In this document: positions 25,957 through 33,976 of the stretch, one piece after another | How positions within the stretch are numbered: position 1 is the first letter of the stretch | Layout of the letters: each line of letters opens with the position of its first letter | Assembly: GCA_963788225.1 (NCBI GenBank) | Contig: CAWBGI010000001.1 | Location: forward strand, 868,001-932,000 | Reading direction: 5' to 3' | Source of the DNA: Sulfotelmatobacter sp963788225 | GTDB taxonomy: Bacteria; Acidobacteriota; Terriglobia; Terriglobales; Acidobacteriaceae | DNA length: 64,000 nt | Program-made: the position numbers and the translations under genes | Notes under the pieces: model-generated | Seen by the model: only the letters and a program-made list of their open reading frames with translations | Told to the model about the DNA's origin: nothing | Database searches by the model: none

Positions 25957-28371
25957 ATGGCGACTCGAAAATCCGCATTCGAAGTTCCGGTAGCGGAATT
26001 TGCCGCGGCCCTGTTAGCACGTGCAGAGGTGGGCCCACGGGCCCAAGTCACGGCCGAGCAGATCGCGCAACTGCTTCCCGGCGCGGCCGTGGTGGTATAC
26101 GTCATCGAGGATCTGGACAATCCCTTCTGGACTGCCAAGGCGATTGCCGGCGAGGTGACGGTCGGCGGCGCAATGGAGTTCGGCGCTGGCACACTTGGCG
26201 CCGTCACAGAAAGAAAAGAAGTCTTGGTTTTCGAGGCTCGCGATCTGCAGCGGGAAGAATACGCCCACCTCGACATCCGCCGCACGATAACTTCTCTGGC
26301 TTATATTCCTCTTCTCCTGGATGAAGTTCTTTTCGGAACCATCGAACTAGTCAGCTACGATCAGCCGTTCCCCGATGCGATGCTCGATGCGTCACAGGAA
26401 ATCGCCAAGCTCGCGGTGCCAGCCTTGGCCGCTGCGCAATCCTATGAAAGCGAACGTAATGCGAGTCTGCAATCGATCAGCCGCGTGACCCAGATGTACG
26501 ACCTGGAAAAGGTCTTCAACTCAACCCTGGAGATGGATGAGTTGCTGGGGACGATTGCGAAGAAGTTTCAAGACGTGATGAACGTCCAGGCAGTGAATCT
26601 GTGGATGGTTAGCGATGACACGCTGGAGTTGGTTCGTTGCGAGGGCTACGACCCCACCGTAAAGCTGGGCATGGTTCAAAAACCTGGGGAAGGCATTGCG
26701 GGAGACATTTCCGATAGCGGTGAAGCCGTGCTGGTGGACGAACCTGACGATGAACGGCTGCAGAAACGCAGCGCCGGCGTCGAGGCAGGAGGCAGTGATG
26801 CGGGAAAAATATTTTCGCTTCTCGCCCTGCCTCTGCTTGAACACGAGAGTCTGGTCGGGGTGGTGGAAGCGGTGAACCGTCTCGACGGGCTCCCATTCGA
26901 CGACGACGACCAATTTTTGCTCACCAACATTTGCGAAACAGCAAGCAACGCCCTGCACAATGCCAGCCTGCTGCTTGCCGAACGCAAGGTCGAGATTCTT
27001 GAAGCATTGGTAAAAGTCAGCGCCGAGATTACTTCGACGCTCGACCTCGACCATGTCTTGGACGCGATTGTGAACGGGCCAAGCACGGTCATTCCCTACG
27101 AGCGGGCCGCCATCGCGCTCGATCAGCGCGGCCGGGTGAAGGTGAGGGCAGTTTCGGGCGTCGCAAAGATCAATCCCGAAGATCCGGATATCGCGCGTCT
27201 ACAGAACCTGCTGGAGTGGACTTCTCAGTTTGGTGAGCCCATCTTCGTGGCTCAGCACGGCGACGAAGTGCAGGAGGAACGCGCTGAGACGCGGGCAAAG
27301 TTCCAGTCCTATTTTGCCACTAGCGGCATGCGGGCCTATCATGGGCTGCCTTTGGCGGATGACGATGGCCGCGTCGGCGTCCTCTCCTTCGAGAGCAGTG
27401 ATCCTGATTTCCTCACCTCGGCACACCTGGAAATGATTAAAGTGCTGGCCGGACAAGCCACAGTGGCGCTCCGCAATGCTTCGCTCTATCGCGAGGTGCC
27501 GTTTATTGATGTGCTCCAGCCACTCCTGGAGAAGAAGCGCAAGTTTCTGGCTCTGGAGAAGCGACGGCGCCTGGCTCTGGTGGCCGGCGTATGCATCGCC
27601 GTGGTTTTTCTTGCCGTGTTCCCATTGCCGCTTCGCATCGATGGACCTGCCGTTGTCGGTCCTGCTCATAGCGCAAGAGTGCAGCCTGAAGTTGCGGGCC
27701 TTGTGCAGACAGTGAACGTTCGGGAAGGCGATGCCGTCAAACAGGGCGCCGTCCTCGCCAGCCTTGCTGACTGGCAATACCGCAGCGAACTGGCTGCGGC
27801 GCAAGCCAAATACGAAACGGCAGTTTCGCGGATGAACCGCGCTCTTGCGGCCAACGACGGCACGGAGGCCGGAATCGAGCGTGTACAAGCCGACTACTGG
27901 ACCACAGAAGTTGCCCGGGCGCGTGAGCGTCTGGAAAAAACGCAATTGCGGTCGCCCATCGATGGCCTGGTGGCAACGCCCCACGTCGAGGATTTGGTCG
28001 GCCGCGATCTGAAGCCCGGCGATACTTTTGCAGAAGTTGTCGATACCTCGCAGGCAAGCGTGGATGTTGCCATTGATGAGCATGACGTCTCTCTTCTCCG
28101 TCCCGGCGAGACCGCCGCGGTTAAGCTCGAGGGATTTCCTACGCGTACGTTTCGGGGTGAAGTGACGGTGGTGAGTCCCAAGAGCGAGTTGCAGGGCGAC
28201 GAACGCGTGTTCTTTGCCCGCGTCAGTGTTCCCAATCGCGAGGGCCTGATCCGCCCTGGGATGCAAGGCCGCAGCAAGATATTTACAGCCTGGAGACCTG
28301 CCGGAGAGGTATTCTTCCGGCGGCCTGCCATGTGGCTGTGGTCGAAGATTTGGTCCTGGTTTGGTTGGTGA
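25957..28371 (+). CDS. Triple-GAF sensor fused to HlyD-type membrane-fusion protein
   Basis: 804 residues. Three GAF-like domains can be traced at ~10-160, ~180-340 (GKIFSLLALPLLEHESLVGVVEAVN, split across 283-307) and ~345-510 (GLPLADDDGRVGVLSFES). One membrane helix follows (~538-560), then a periplasmic adaptor: lipoyl-like half GLVQTVNVREGDAVKQGAVLASL (581-603), a short helical hairpin, and the second half LRSPIDGLVATPHVEDLVGRDLKPGD with a beta-barrel end. GAF domains bind small molecules or proteins, so the cytoplasmic side may sense a signal and the outer side join an export complex. HlyD proteins normally have only a short cytoplasmic tail, which makes this fusion unusual. First gene of the operon, 28 bp before the next start. 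Confidence 0.85.
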   Translation: MATRKSAFEVPVAEFAAALLARAEVGPRAQVTAEQIAQLLPGAAVVVYVIEDLDNPFWTAKAIAGEVTVGGAMEFGAGTLGAVTERKEVLVFEARDLQREEYAHLDIRRTITSLAYIPLLLDEVLFGTIELVSYDQPFPDAMLDASQEIAKLAVPALAAAQSYESERNASLQSISRVTQMYDLEKVFNSTLEMDELLGTIAKKFQDVMNVQAVNLWMVSDDTLELVRCEGYDPTVKLGMVQKPGEGIAGDISDSGEAVLVDEPDDERLQKRSAGVEAGGSDAGKIFSLLALPLLEHESLVGVVEAVNRLDGLPFDDDDQFLLTNICETASNALHNASLLLAERKVEILEALVKVSAEITSTLDLDHVLDAIVNGPSTVIPYERAAIALDQRGRVKVRAVSGVAKINPEDPDIARLQNLLEWTSQFGEPIFVAQHGDEVQEERAETRAKFQSYFATSGMRAYHGLPLADDDGRVGVLSFESSDPDFLTSAHLEMIKVLAGQATVALRNASLYREVPFIDVLQPLLEKKRKFLALEKRRRLALVAGVCIAVVFLAVFPLPLRIDGPAVVGPAHSARVQPEVAGLVQTVNVREGDAVKQGAVLASLADWQYRSELAAAQAKYETAVSRMNRALAANDGTEAGIERVQADYWTTEVARARERLEKTQLRSPIDGLVATPHVEDLVGRDLKPGDTFAEVVDTSQASVDVAIDEHDVSLLRPGETAAVKLEGFPTRTFRGEVTVVSPKSELQGDERVFFARVSVPNREGLIRPGMQGRSKIFTAWRPAGEVFFRRPAMWLWSKIWSWFGW

Positions 28372-28399
28372 GCTACTGGGTGGTGAGTGGGGTGAAGCC

Positions 28400-29296
28400 G
28401 TGAAACGATGCATTGGGATAGGGCTGGCGATTCTGCTACTGAGTCTTAATGGGTGCAGCCGCGCGAAGGAAGACTCGGTGGTCGCAGCCGCCCCTGTGCA
28501 TGCAGACGCCGCCAGCCAGCCGGCTGATGTCCAGAAGGAAAACGTTTTCATGGCTTCCGGCCCCGTGGTTGTTGAGAACCAAGTAGACGTCTCGGCTTTG
28601 CGAGAGGGCCCCGTTGTATCGATCCTCGCCCAGCCGGGTACCCAAGTACATCAGGGACAGCTGCTGGCGAAACTCGATGACCGCCAGATTTCCGCCGACG
28701 TAGAGGCCGCTGCCGCCAAAGTGCGCTCCATCGAGGCAAACTTGAAGAATTGGCAAGCCGAAACCAAGGTCCTGCAAGCCGACCGTGACCGTGCCGAGAA
28801 ATTATATGCGGCACAAGTGATTGCGAAGGAAGAACTGGAGCATGTGCAATATAAGGAACAGGCTGATGAGTTCGAGGTGCAGCGCGAAGCCGAGAGCCTG
28901 AACAACGCCAGGGCTGTGCTCAAGTCTCTGGAGTTGGAGCACGAGAAAACCAGCATTGTCGCGCCCTTCGACGGCATCGTCGCCCGCCGTTACGTCCGGG
29001 TCGGCCAGAAGGTTGCACCCGGCGACCGTCTCTTCTGGGTGACTGCCATGGCTCCGCTGCAGGTGAAATTCACTCTGCCGGAGCGGTTAATCGGAGCCGT
29101 CAAGAAAGGGCAAGTCGTCTCCATTGCCTCGGCTGATGCCTCCGCGGCGATCAAGCACCCCGCCAAAGTAATCGATGTCAGCCCGGTCGTGGATCCGTCT
29201 AGCGGCACCATTGAGGTCTTGGCTCAGATTGAGGGCGCAGCCCCTGACTTGCTGCCGGGGATGCTGGCCAACATTCGGATTGATCTGCCGCAATGA
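28400..29296 (+). CDS. HlyD/RND-type periplasmic adaptor lipoprotein
   Basis: 298 residues from a GTG at 28400. The signal peptide has a good lipobox (LSLNGC, Cys19). Domain order is that of RND adaptors: lipoyl half VVSILAQPGTQVHQGQLLAKL, a coiled-coil hairpin (~90-150, heptad-rich), second lipoyl half SIVAPFDGIVARRYVRVGQKV, beta-barrel, and a membrane-proximal end ELL PGMLANIRI-like. It should sit on the periplasmic face of the inner membrane. Notably there is no RND pump, ABC transporter or TolC gene beside it. The next gene overlaps by 4 bp (ATGA), so translation is coupled. Confidence 0.87.
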   Translation: MKRCIGIGLAILLLSLNGCSRAKEDSVVAAAPVHADAASQPADVQKENVFMASGPVVVENQVDVSALREGPVVSILAQPGTQVHQGQLLAKLDDRQISADVEAAAAKVRSIEANLKNWQAETKVLQADRDRAEKLYAAQVIAKEELEHVQYKEQADEFEVQREAESLNNARAVLKSLELEHEKTSIVAPFDGIVARRYVRVGQKVAPGDRLFWVTAMAPLQVKFTLPERLIGAVKKGQVVSIASADASAAIKHPAKVIDVSPVVDPSSGTIEVLAQIEGAAPDLLPGMLANIRIDLPQ

Positions 29297-31443
29297 ATAT
29301 TGTCCAAGCACTGGACGCGGCGCTTCCTGACCTGCCTGAACGCGTGATCCGGCGGGATAAGCCGAAGCTCGATCCCCGCGTTATCACTAAGGAGCACATC
29401 GAGAACGACCGGCCGATTGTGATCGCCAAGGTTCCGGGAAGCGAAGTTGTTCTGCGCTTTTCTCCCGAACAATGGAAGTTGATTCAACTGTTTGATGGAA
29501 ACCGGTCGTATCAGGAGATCGCTGATCTCTCTGAGCAGGCAACCGGTGTGCTGTTCGACGAAGAAAGTGTTCGCGAAATTTCCACCTTCCTTGCCAGCAA
29601 CAGCGACTTCATTTTCAAAACTCCGCTGGAAAAAAACATCATCCTCCAGCAGGAACTCCGCGGCCAGCGGCGGAAGAAGCGCAAGCGCTTTCAAATCCCG
29701 GATTTCACCGACATCACCGTGCAGGAATGGCCGAACGCCGACCGTTACATCTCCCGGCTCTACCCCAAGCTGAAGTTCATCTACACCCCATGGTTTGTTC
29801 TGCTCACATTGTTTTCATTTGCCGTCATGCTTGGGATGTGGGCCGACAAGTTCGGCGAGATCTGGACCGACAGTTTCGAGTTTTACAATTTCACGTCAAA
29901 ATCAGGAACCGATCTGATCGAGTTCTGGATCTTGTTTGCTTCGATGGCGTTTTTTCACGAGACCGCGCATGGTCTCACTTGCAAGCACTTCGGCGGCAAC
30001 GTAGAGAAAATGGGCTTCACCCTGATGTACTTCGCACCGAGCTTCTTCTGCGATGCTTCGCAAGTTTGGATCTACGGCGGCAAGTGGGAGCGAATTGCGA
30101 CCGCGATCGCCGGCATCTGGATTGATTTGATTCTTTGTGTGATTGCCACGGTGATCTGGTGGGGCACGGCCACGGGCATGGTCCTCCACGACATTGCTTA
30201 CAAAGTCATGATGGTGACGGGCATCGGCGTTTCACTGTTGAACCTCAACCCCCTGATCAAGCTGGACGGTTACCTGATCTTCTGTGAACTGATTCATGAG
30301 CCGGATTTGAAGGAAAGAACCACCGCCTATCTTTCCGGCATCGTCCGCAAAAACATTTTTCATTTGCCGGCTGAGGTGGAATACGTTCCGCACCGCCGCC
30401 GCCCGTTCTACGTTATCTTCGCAATTCTTTCCGGCCTATATGGCTATCTGCTCCTGTCATTCCTGATGGTGCTCTCGTTTCATATCTTGCAGTCTTACAC
30501 CCCGGACTGGGCCTTCGTCCCGGCCATTGGCATCGGGTATTGGGTCTTTAAATCAAGAATAAAGATGTTGGTGAGATTTATGAGAATCGTCTACCTGGAC
30601 AAAAAGGAACGTATGAAAGCCTGGCTCACGGCGCCGCGGCTTGCGGCAATTTCAGGCGTCGCAGCGCTCGTCCTGTTGCTTCCCATTTGGCCTGACTTTG
30701 TAGCTGGACGTTTTGTGCTGGAACCGGTTCACAAGGCGCAAATCCACGCTGCGGTCGCCGGACGGGTAACGCAGGTGCTTGCCCGGGAAGGGCAATCTGT
30801 GGCCGCCGGGCAGCCATTGGTCGAACTCAGCAACCTGCGGTTGGAATCAGCGGCGGCTGGCGCCAAGGCTGACCTGCATGTCGCCTCGGACCAAGCCAAC
30901 TTGGCCCTCTCGCGCTATGAGGATTTCGGCCCCGCCGAGTCCGCACGCCGGGAAATGGCTGAGCGCAACCGTGGTCTGGCCCGCCAGGTTGCTCTTCTGC
31001 AAATCAGCAGCCCTATTTCCGGCATAATGGTCACTCCGCGGCTAGATGACCTGCTGGGAGCCTATGTAGAGTCTGGAACGGATATCGCCGAGGTGGCGGA
31101 TCTCTCCGCCATGACAGCCCGCATCTACATCCCCGAATTCGCTATGAGGGAGGTTCGCCTCCATTCGGAGGTCAGGCTGCTGCCCGATTCGTATTCCCGA
31201 CCCTTAACGGCAACTCTGTCAGCTGTGGCACCTGCCTCCACAACAGTCGAGCCCGGACTCATTCCCAAGGACCAACTGAAAGGGATTGCCCCGCCCCGTT
31301 TCTATGTCGGATCGGCATCGCTGTCGAACTCCGAACTACGAGAAGGCATGACCGGAACCGCAAAGATCTTTGTCGCTCGCCGCAGCATCGCGGGCCTGGC
31401 GTGGACCTTCGTCGATGACCTGGTCGATCGCCGAGTCTGGTAG
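29293..31443 (+). CDS. PqqD-like / M50 zinc metalloprotease / HlyD fusion protein
   Basis: 716 residues. Residues ~40-110 resemble PqqD (FSPEQWKLIQLFDGNRSYQEIADLS), the peptide-binding fold of RiPP pathways. A membrane domain of the M50 (site-2-protease) type follows, with HETAH at 222-226 and the second metal motif NPLIKLDGY (319-327) with Asp325. After further membrane helices come two lipoyl-like halves (GRVTQVLAREGQSVAAGQPLVEL and SPISGIMVTPRLDDLLGAYV) and a beta-barrel, i.e. an adaptor end in the periplasm. Such proteins are annotated as peptide zinc metalloprotease or M50-HlyD. The mix suggests a factor that binds, cuts and hands on a peptide at the inner membrane. Overlaps the upstream gene by 4 bp. 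Confidence 0.87.
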   Translation: MNIVQALDAALPDLPERVIRRDKPKLDPRVITKEHIENDRPIVIAKVPGSEVVLRFSPEQWKLIQLFDGNRSYQEIADLSEQATGVLFDEESVREISTFLASNSDFIFKTPLEKNIILQQELRGQRRKKRKRFQIPDFTDITVQEWPNADRYISRLYPKLKFIYTPWFVLLTLFSFAVMLGMWADKFGEIWTDSFEFYNFTSKSGTDLIEFWILFASMAFFHETAHGLTCKHFGGNVEKMGFTLMYFAPSFFCDASQVWIYGGKWERIATAIAGIWIDLILCVIATVIWWGTATGMVLHDIAYKVMMVTGIGVSLLNLNPLIKLDGYLIFCELIHEPDLKERTTAYLSGIVRKNIFHLPAEVEYVPHRRRPFYVIFAILSGLYGYLLLSFLMVLSFHILQSYTPDWAFVPAIGIGYWVFKSRIKMLVRFMRIVYLDKKERMKAWLTAPRLAAISGVAALVLLLPIWPDFVAGRFVLEPVHKAQIHAAVAGRVTQVLAREGQSVAAGQPLVELSNLRLESAAAGAKADLHVASDQANLALSRYEDFGPAESARREMAERNRGLARQVALLQISSPISGIMVTPRLDDLLGAYVESGTDIAEVADLSAMTARIYIPEFAMREVRLHSEVRLLPDSYSRPLTATLSAVAPASTTVEPGLIPKDQLKGIAPPRFYVGSASLSNSELREGMTGTAKIFVARRSIAGLAWTFVDDLVDRRVW

Positions 31444-31460
31444 CGAATGCAAAATGCAAA

Positions 31461-31481
31461 GGACCGCGTAGGACGCGGTCC
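31461..31481. terminator. Hairpin between the convergent protease and repeat-peptide genes
   Basis: GGACCGCG / CGCGGTCC with a 5-nt loop, 18 bp after the metalloprotease stop and 36 bp past the repeat-peptide stop on the other strand. The plus-side tail is CTTGGTTTAACTT, only moderately T-rich; it may serve both strands. Confidence 0.6.
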
Positions 31482-31516
31482 CTTGGTTTAACTTAATCTG
31501 CACAGCCCAACGGCGG

Positions 31517-31792
31517 TTACTTCATGCTTACGCGGGTCGCGGCGACGCGAGTCGCAGCTACGCGAGTGGCAGCTACACGGGTCGCAGCTACTCTGGTGGC
31601 GGCTACACGGGTCGCGGCTACGCGAGTTGCAGCTACTCTGGTGGCGGCTACGCGAGTCGCGGCTACTCTGGTGGCGGCTACACGGGTCGCGGCTACCTTG
31701 GTCACGCCGGGGTTCTCGCTCACTTGTGGCATCGCGGTGGTTGCTTGCTTCGAGGTGCTCTTGCTGATCAAGGATTTCTTCTGGATTGCCAT
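31517..31792 (-). CDS. Pentapeptide-repeat peptide (AATRV x 11), putative substrate of the adjacent export system
   Basis: 91 residues. The first 33 are polar and basic, starting MAIQKKSLISKSTSKQ and ending in SENPGVTKV. Residues 34-88 are eleven exact copies of AATRV, and the tail is SMK. The ATG at 31792 has a very good ribosome site (GGAGGAATTACA). Every Arg, Ala and Thr is kept while codons differ between units (Arg as CGC, CGT or AGA; Ala in several forms), so selection appears to act on the peptide. No signal peptide or membrane segment is visible. I know no family for it. Its layout, leader plus repetitive core, beside a PqqD-M50-HlyD protein, suggests a processed or exported peptide; that is inference. 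A candidate sigma-54 promoter lies upstream. Confidence 0.78.
   Translation of the reverse strand: MAIQKKSLISKSTSKQATTAMPQVSENPGVTKVAATRVAATRVAATRVAATRVAATRVAATRVAATRVAATRVAATRVAATRVAATRVSMK
31529..31693. repeat. 15-bp tandem repeat, 11 units
   Basis: Eleven 15-bp units (typical plus-strand form ACGCGAGTCGCAGCT) coding AATRV on the minus strand. Units differ mostly at synonymous positions. The unit is close to its own reverse complement, so the plus strand also reads as TRVAA in most units, but several units read TLVAA there. Confidence 0.95.
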
Positions 31793-31894
31793 TGTAATTC
31801 CTCCATGTTGCAGATTTTTTTTGGATTTCGTTGCCGTCTCAACTGCTCAGTATTGTATTAAGCACGAGGGATGCCAAAGTCCCTTACGCGGTTT

Positions 31895-31910
31895 CGCAAC
31901 GCGGCCGCCA
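31895..31910 (-). promoter_or_regulatory. Candidate sigma-54 promoter of the repeat-peptide gene
   Basis: On the minus strand TGGCGGCCGCGTTGCG fits the consensus TGGCACG-N4-TTGCW with correct GG-to-GC spacing (TGGC and TTGC exact). Transcription would begin near 31885, about 93 nt upstream of the ATG. The sigma-54 activator gene lies directly upstream, which raises the likelihood. Confidence 0.55.
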
Positions 31911-31972
31911 TGCAGAATCAATGAGTTGCGGATGACAGTCCGCCTGCCAACCGGAAGCGAATATTCCCACGC

Positions 31973-32009
31973 GGTTAATAATTAACCTTTCGTCGGTTAA
32001 TTATTAACC
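31973..32009. promoter_or_regulatory. Twin 15-bp palindromes, candidate enhancer (UAS) of the sigma-54 activator
   Basis: GGTTAATAATTAACC (31973-31987) and GGTTAATTATTAACC (31995-32009) are each palindromic about a central base and are reverse complements of one another, separated by 7 bp. Their centre is about 106 bp upstream of the predicted sigma-54 start site, inside the usual enhancer range. The pair starts 4 bp past the activator stop codon, so a hairpin terminator is the other reading, but there is no T-run after it on the minus strand. Confidence 0.6.
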
Positions 32010-32013
32010 AACT

Positions 32014-33411
32014 TTACAAGTTTCGCTTTCGACAGAGGTATTTCATGCGTTGCGGGTCGATACGCAGTAGCGAAGCGGCAGCCGATTTCTTGCCACCCGT
32101 GCGGTTCAGCGCAGCCGTCAGGTAGGCCAGCTCGATGCGGTCCATCTCGGTATCGAAATTGACCCCTTCTTCCGGAATCAGGATTGCCTCCTGGCTGGCG
32201 TTGCTGGCCACCAGCAGTTGCTGGGGCAGGTGCTTGAGGCCGATCTGCGGGCTGTCGTTCATCAGCACCAAACGCTGTATGACGTTCTCCAGCTCTCGCA
32301 CATTGCCCGGCCACGGGTAGTCCTCCATCACCGCCAGCACCTCCGATTCCACATGTTTCATCGGCTTTTTATTGGCATGGCAGTAAATGCGGAGAAAGTG
32401 ATCCACCAGCAAAGGCAGGTCTCCGGACCGCTCGCGCAGCGGCGGCACCACGATCGGCACCACATTGATGCGGTAGTAGAGATCCTCGCGAAACCGGCCG
32501 GCGTGAACCATGTCTTCCAAGTCTTCGTTGGTCGCAGCCACCAGCCGGAAGTCGATCTTCTTGGCCACTTTGCCACCGATGCGCGTAACCGCACGGTCCT
32601 CCAGAACGCGCAGCAATTTACTTTGCAAGGCCAGGCCCAGAGTTGCAATCTCATCCAGAAAAAGCGTGCCCGTATGGGCCAACTCGATGTGCCCAGGCCT
32701 CGCCGTTTTCGCGTCGGTAAACGCCCCCTTCTCGTGGCCAAACAGTTCCGTTTCAATAAGATTCTCGGGGAGGGCCGCGCAGTTGATGCTGACAAAAGGC
32801 TTATCCGAACGCGAACCGAGAGAGACAATCGCGCGCGCGACCAGTTCCTTTCCGGTTCCGCTTTCCCCCCGAATCAGCACGGTGCTGCCGCTATCGGCAA
32901 CGCGGCGAATGGCTTCGTAGACCATTCTCATCGGCTCGCTGGTCCCGATCAGATCGCCGCAGCTTTGCTGGTCCAATTCCTCCTGATGACGGTTCCGGTA
33001 CTCAATCTCCACTGCCCGCTTCTGCAACACGCGGCCCAGAACGATTCGCACTTCCTCGAAATTAATAGGAGCGACAAAGTACTCATCAACGGCGCAGTCG
33101 ACGGCCTTGAGGCGAAGGTTTTTGCTGTTCGAGCGCGTCAACCCTACCAGAACGAAATCCGGTCCCAGCGACCGCAGTTCCGCCAGGGCGGCGATTCCGT
33201 CCTCGGAGCGCTCTCCGACCGTGTCGATATCCAGGAATATGGCATCAGGGGGCTCCTTCCTGATTAACGCCATCAATTCATCCCAAGTTTGAACGACGTG
33301 GAGGTCGTAATCGGGAGCCAGGTAGGTTTCGGCTTCGGGACGCACCAGTTCGTCGGTGGTCACGATGACCACTCGGTTACGGGAATTCGAGGTTTGAGCG
33401 GCGCTGCGCAT
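32014..33411 (-). CDS. Sigma-54-dependent transcriptional activator (receiver-AAA-Fis) with GAFTDA loop
   Basis: 465 residues. N-terminal receiver-like domain (~12-130) keeps a phospho-site Asp61 (IFLDID) but lacks the usual acidic pair (TTDE) and has Ala114 where the conserved Lys should be (FVAPI). The AAA+ domain is complete: Walker A GESGTGKE (182-189), Walker B GTLFLDEI, and the arginine-finger region GRFREDLYYRINV. The sigma-54 contact loop reads GAFTDA (229-234) in place of GAFTGA. A Fis-type HTH ends the protein (AAASLLRIDPQRMKYLCRK). It should drive sigma-54 promoters by binding upstream enhancers. Most likely target: the repeat-peptide gene next to it. Divergent from the STAS gene. 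Confidence 0.9.
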   Translation of the reverse strand: MRSAAQTSNSRNRVVIVTTDELVRPEAETYLAPDYDLHVVQTWDELMALIRKEPPDAIFLDIDTVGERSEDGIAALAELRSLGPDFVLVGLTRSNSKNLRLKAVDCAVDEYFVAPINFEEVRIVLGRVLQKRAVEIEYRNRHQEELDQQSCGDLIGTSEPMRMVYEAIRRVADSGSTVLIRGESGTGKELVARAIVSLGSRSDKPFVSINCAALPENLIETELFGHEKGAFTDAKTARPGHIELAHTGTLFLDEIATLGLALQSKLLRVLEDRAVTRIGGKVAKKIDFRLVAATNEDLEDMVHAGRFREDLYYRINVVPIVVPPLRERSGDLPLLVDHFLRIYCHANKKPMKHVESEVLAVMEDYPWPGNVRELENVIQRLVLMNDSPQIGLKHLPQQLLVASNASQEAILIPEEGVNFDTEMDRIELAYLTAALNRTGGKKSAAASLLRIDPQRMKYLCRKRNL

Positions 33412-33603
33412 GAAGGCTCCAGTAGCCGACCAGGATTATGGCAAATTTTTCGCCCCTCGTGGATGAAATTTTCACTCGGCGGGCCGTTGTGCCCAAAAAG
33501 CCTCGGGAGCGGCTTGCAAAACGCGCCGTATTCCCGTAACTTTAGCACGCAATCTAACCACTCAGCTCCCTTAGCAAACGCAGGGCCTCGAAAGGGGAAT
33601 GGT

Positions 33604-33942
33604 TTGGACATCAACGTCCGGAAGCGCTCGCAAGTACAGGTGGTTCAACTCAGAGGAAATCTCCGGATGGGCTCTGCCGTGGACGGACTACGCCAGGTTT
33701 TCGAGGAGAATCTGGCCAACGGCGACGCCCGCTTTGTGCTTAGTATCGCCGAAGTCACCATGATCGACTCCACCGGCATCGGCTTACTGGTGCGCTTTCT
33801 GGCCTCCACCAAGCAGCGTGGCGGAAACATCAAACTGGTGCAGCCTTCCAAGTTTGCGGTCCAAACCTTGCGTCTGGTAGGAGTTCTAAACCTTTTTGAG
33901 ATCTTCGACAACGACGATGCGGCGGTGGAGTCTTTTACTTGA
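33604..33942 (+). CDS. STAS-domain anti-sigma-factor antagonist
   Basis: 112 residues from a TTG at 33604, preceded by AAGGGGA. The STAS signature is clear: VVQLRGNLRMGSAVDGLRQVF, then the phosphorylatable serine in MIDSTGIGLLVRFL. In partner-switching systems such a protein binds an RsbW-like kinase and frees its target when unphosphorylated. The next gene, 34 bp on, is just such a kinase. No sigma factor or phosphatase is encoded nearby. Confidence 0.85.
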   Translation: MDINVRKRSQVQVVQLRGNLRMGSAVDGLRQVFEENLANGDARFVLSIAEVTMIDSTGIGLLVRFLASTKQRGGNIKLVQPSKFAVQTLRLVGVLNLFEIFDNDDAAVESFT

Positions 33943-33976
33943 GTTGCCAGTCCGGATCGTCGGATCAAACTACGAA

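Noticed and set aside
27199..28551. Long minus-strand frame (450 codons) over the GAF-HlyD gene
   Set aside because: A shadow of the high-GC coding frame; Arg/His/Pro-rich and without domains or ribosome site.
31529..31693. Tandem repeat as a CRISPR-like array
   Set aside because: Units are 15 bp, directly abutting with no spacers, and in frame within a gene.
31524..31985. Plus-strand frame of 153 codons across the 15-bp repeats
   Set aside because: It has no ribosome site, its Arg positions drift to Leu, and the minus-strand gene has a strong start and fully conserved repeat residues.
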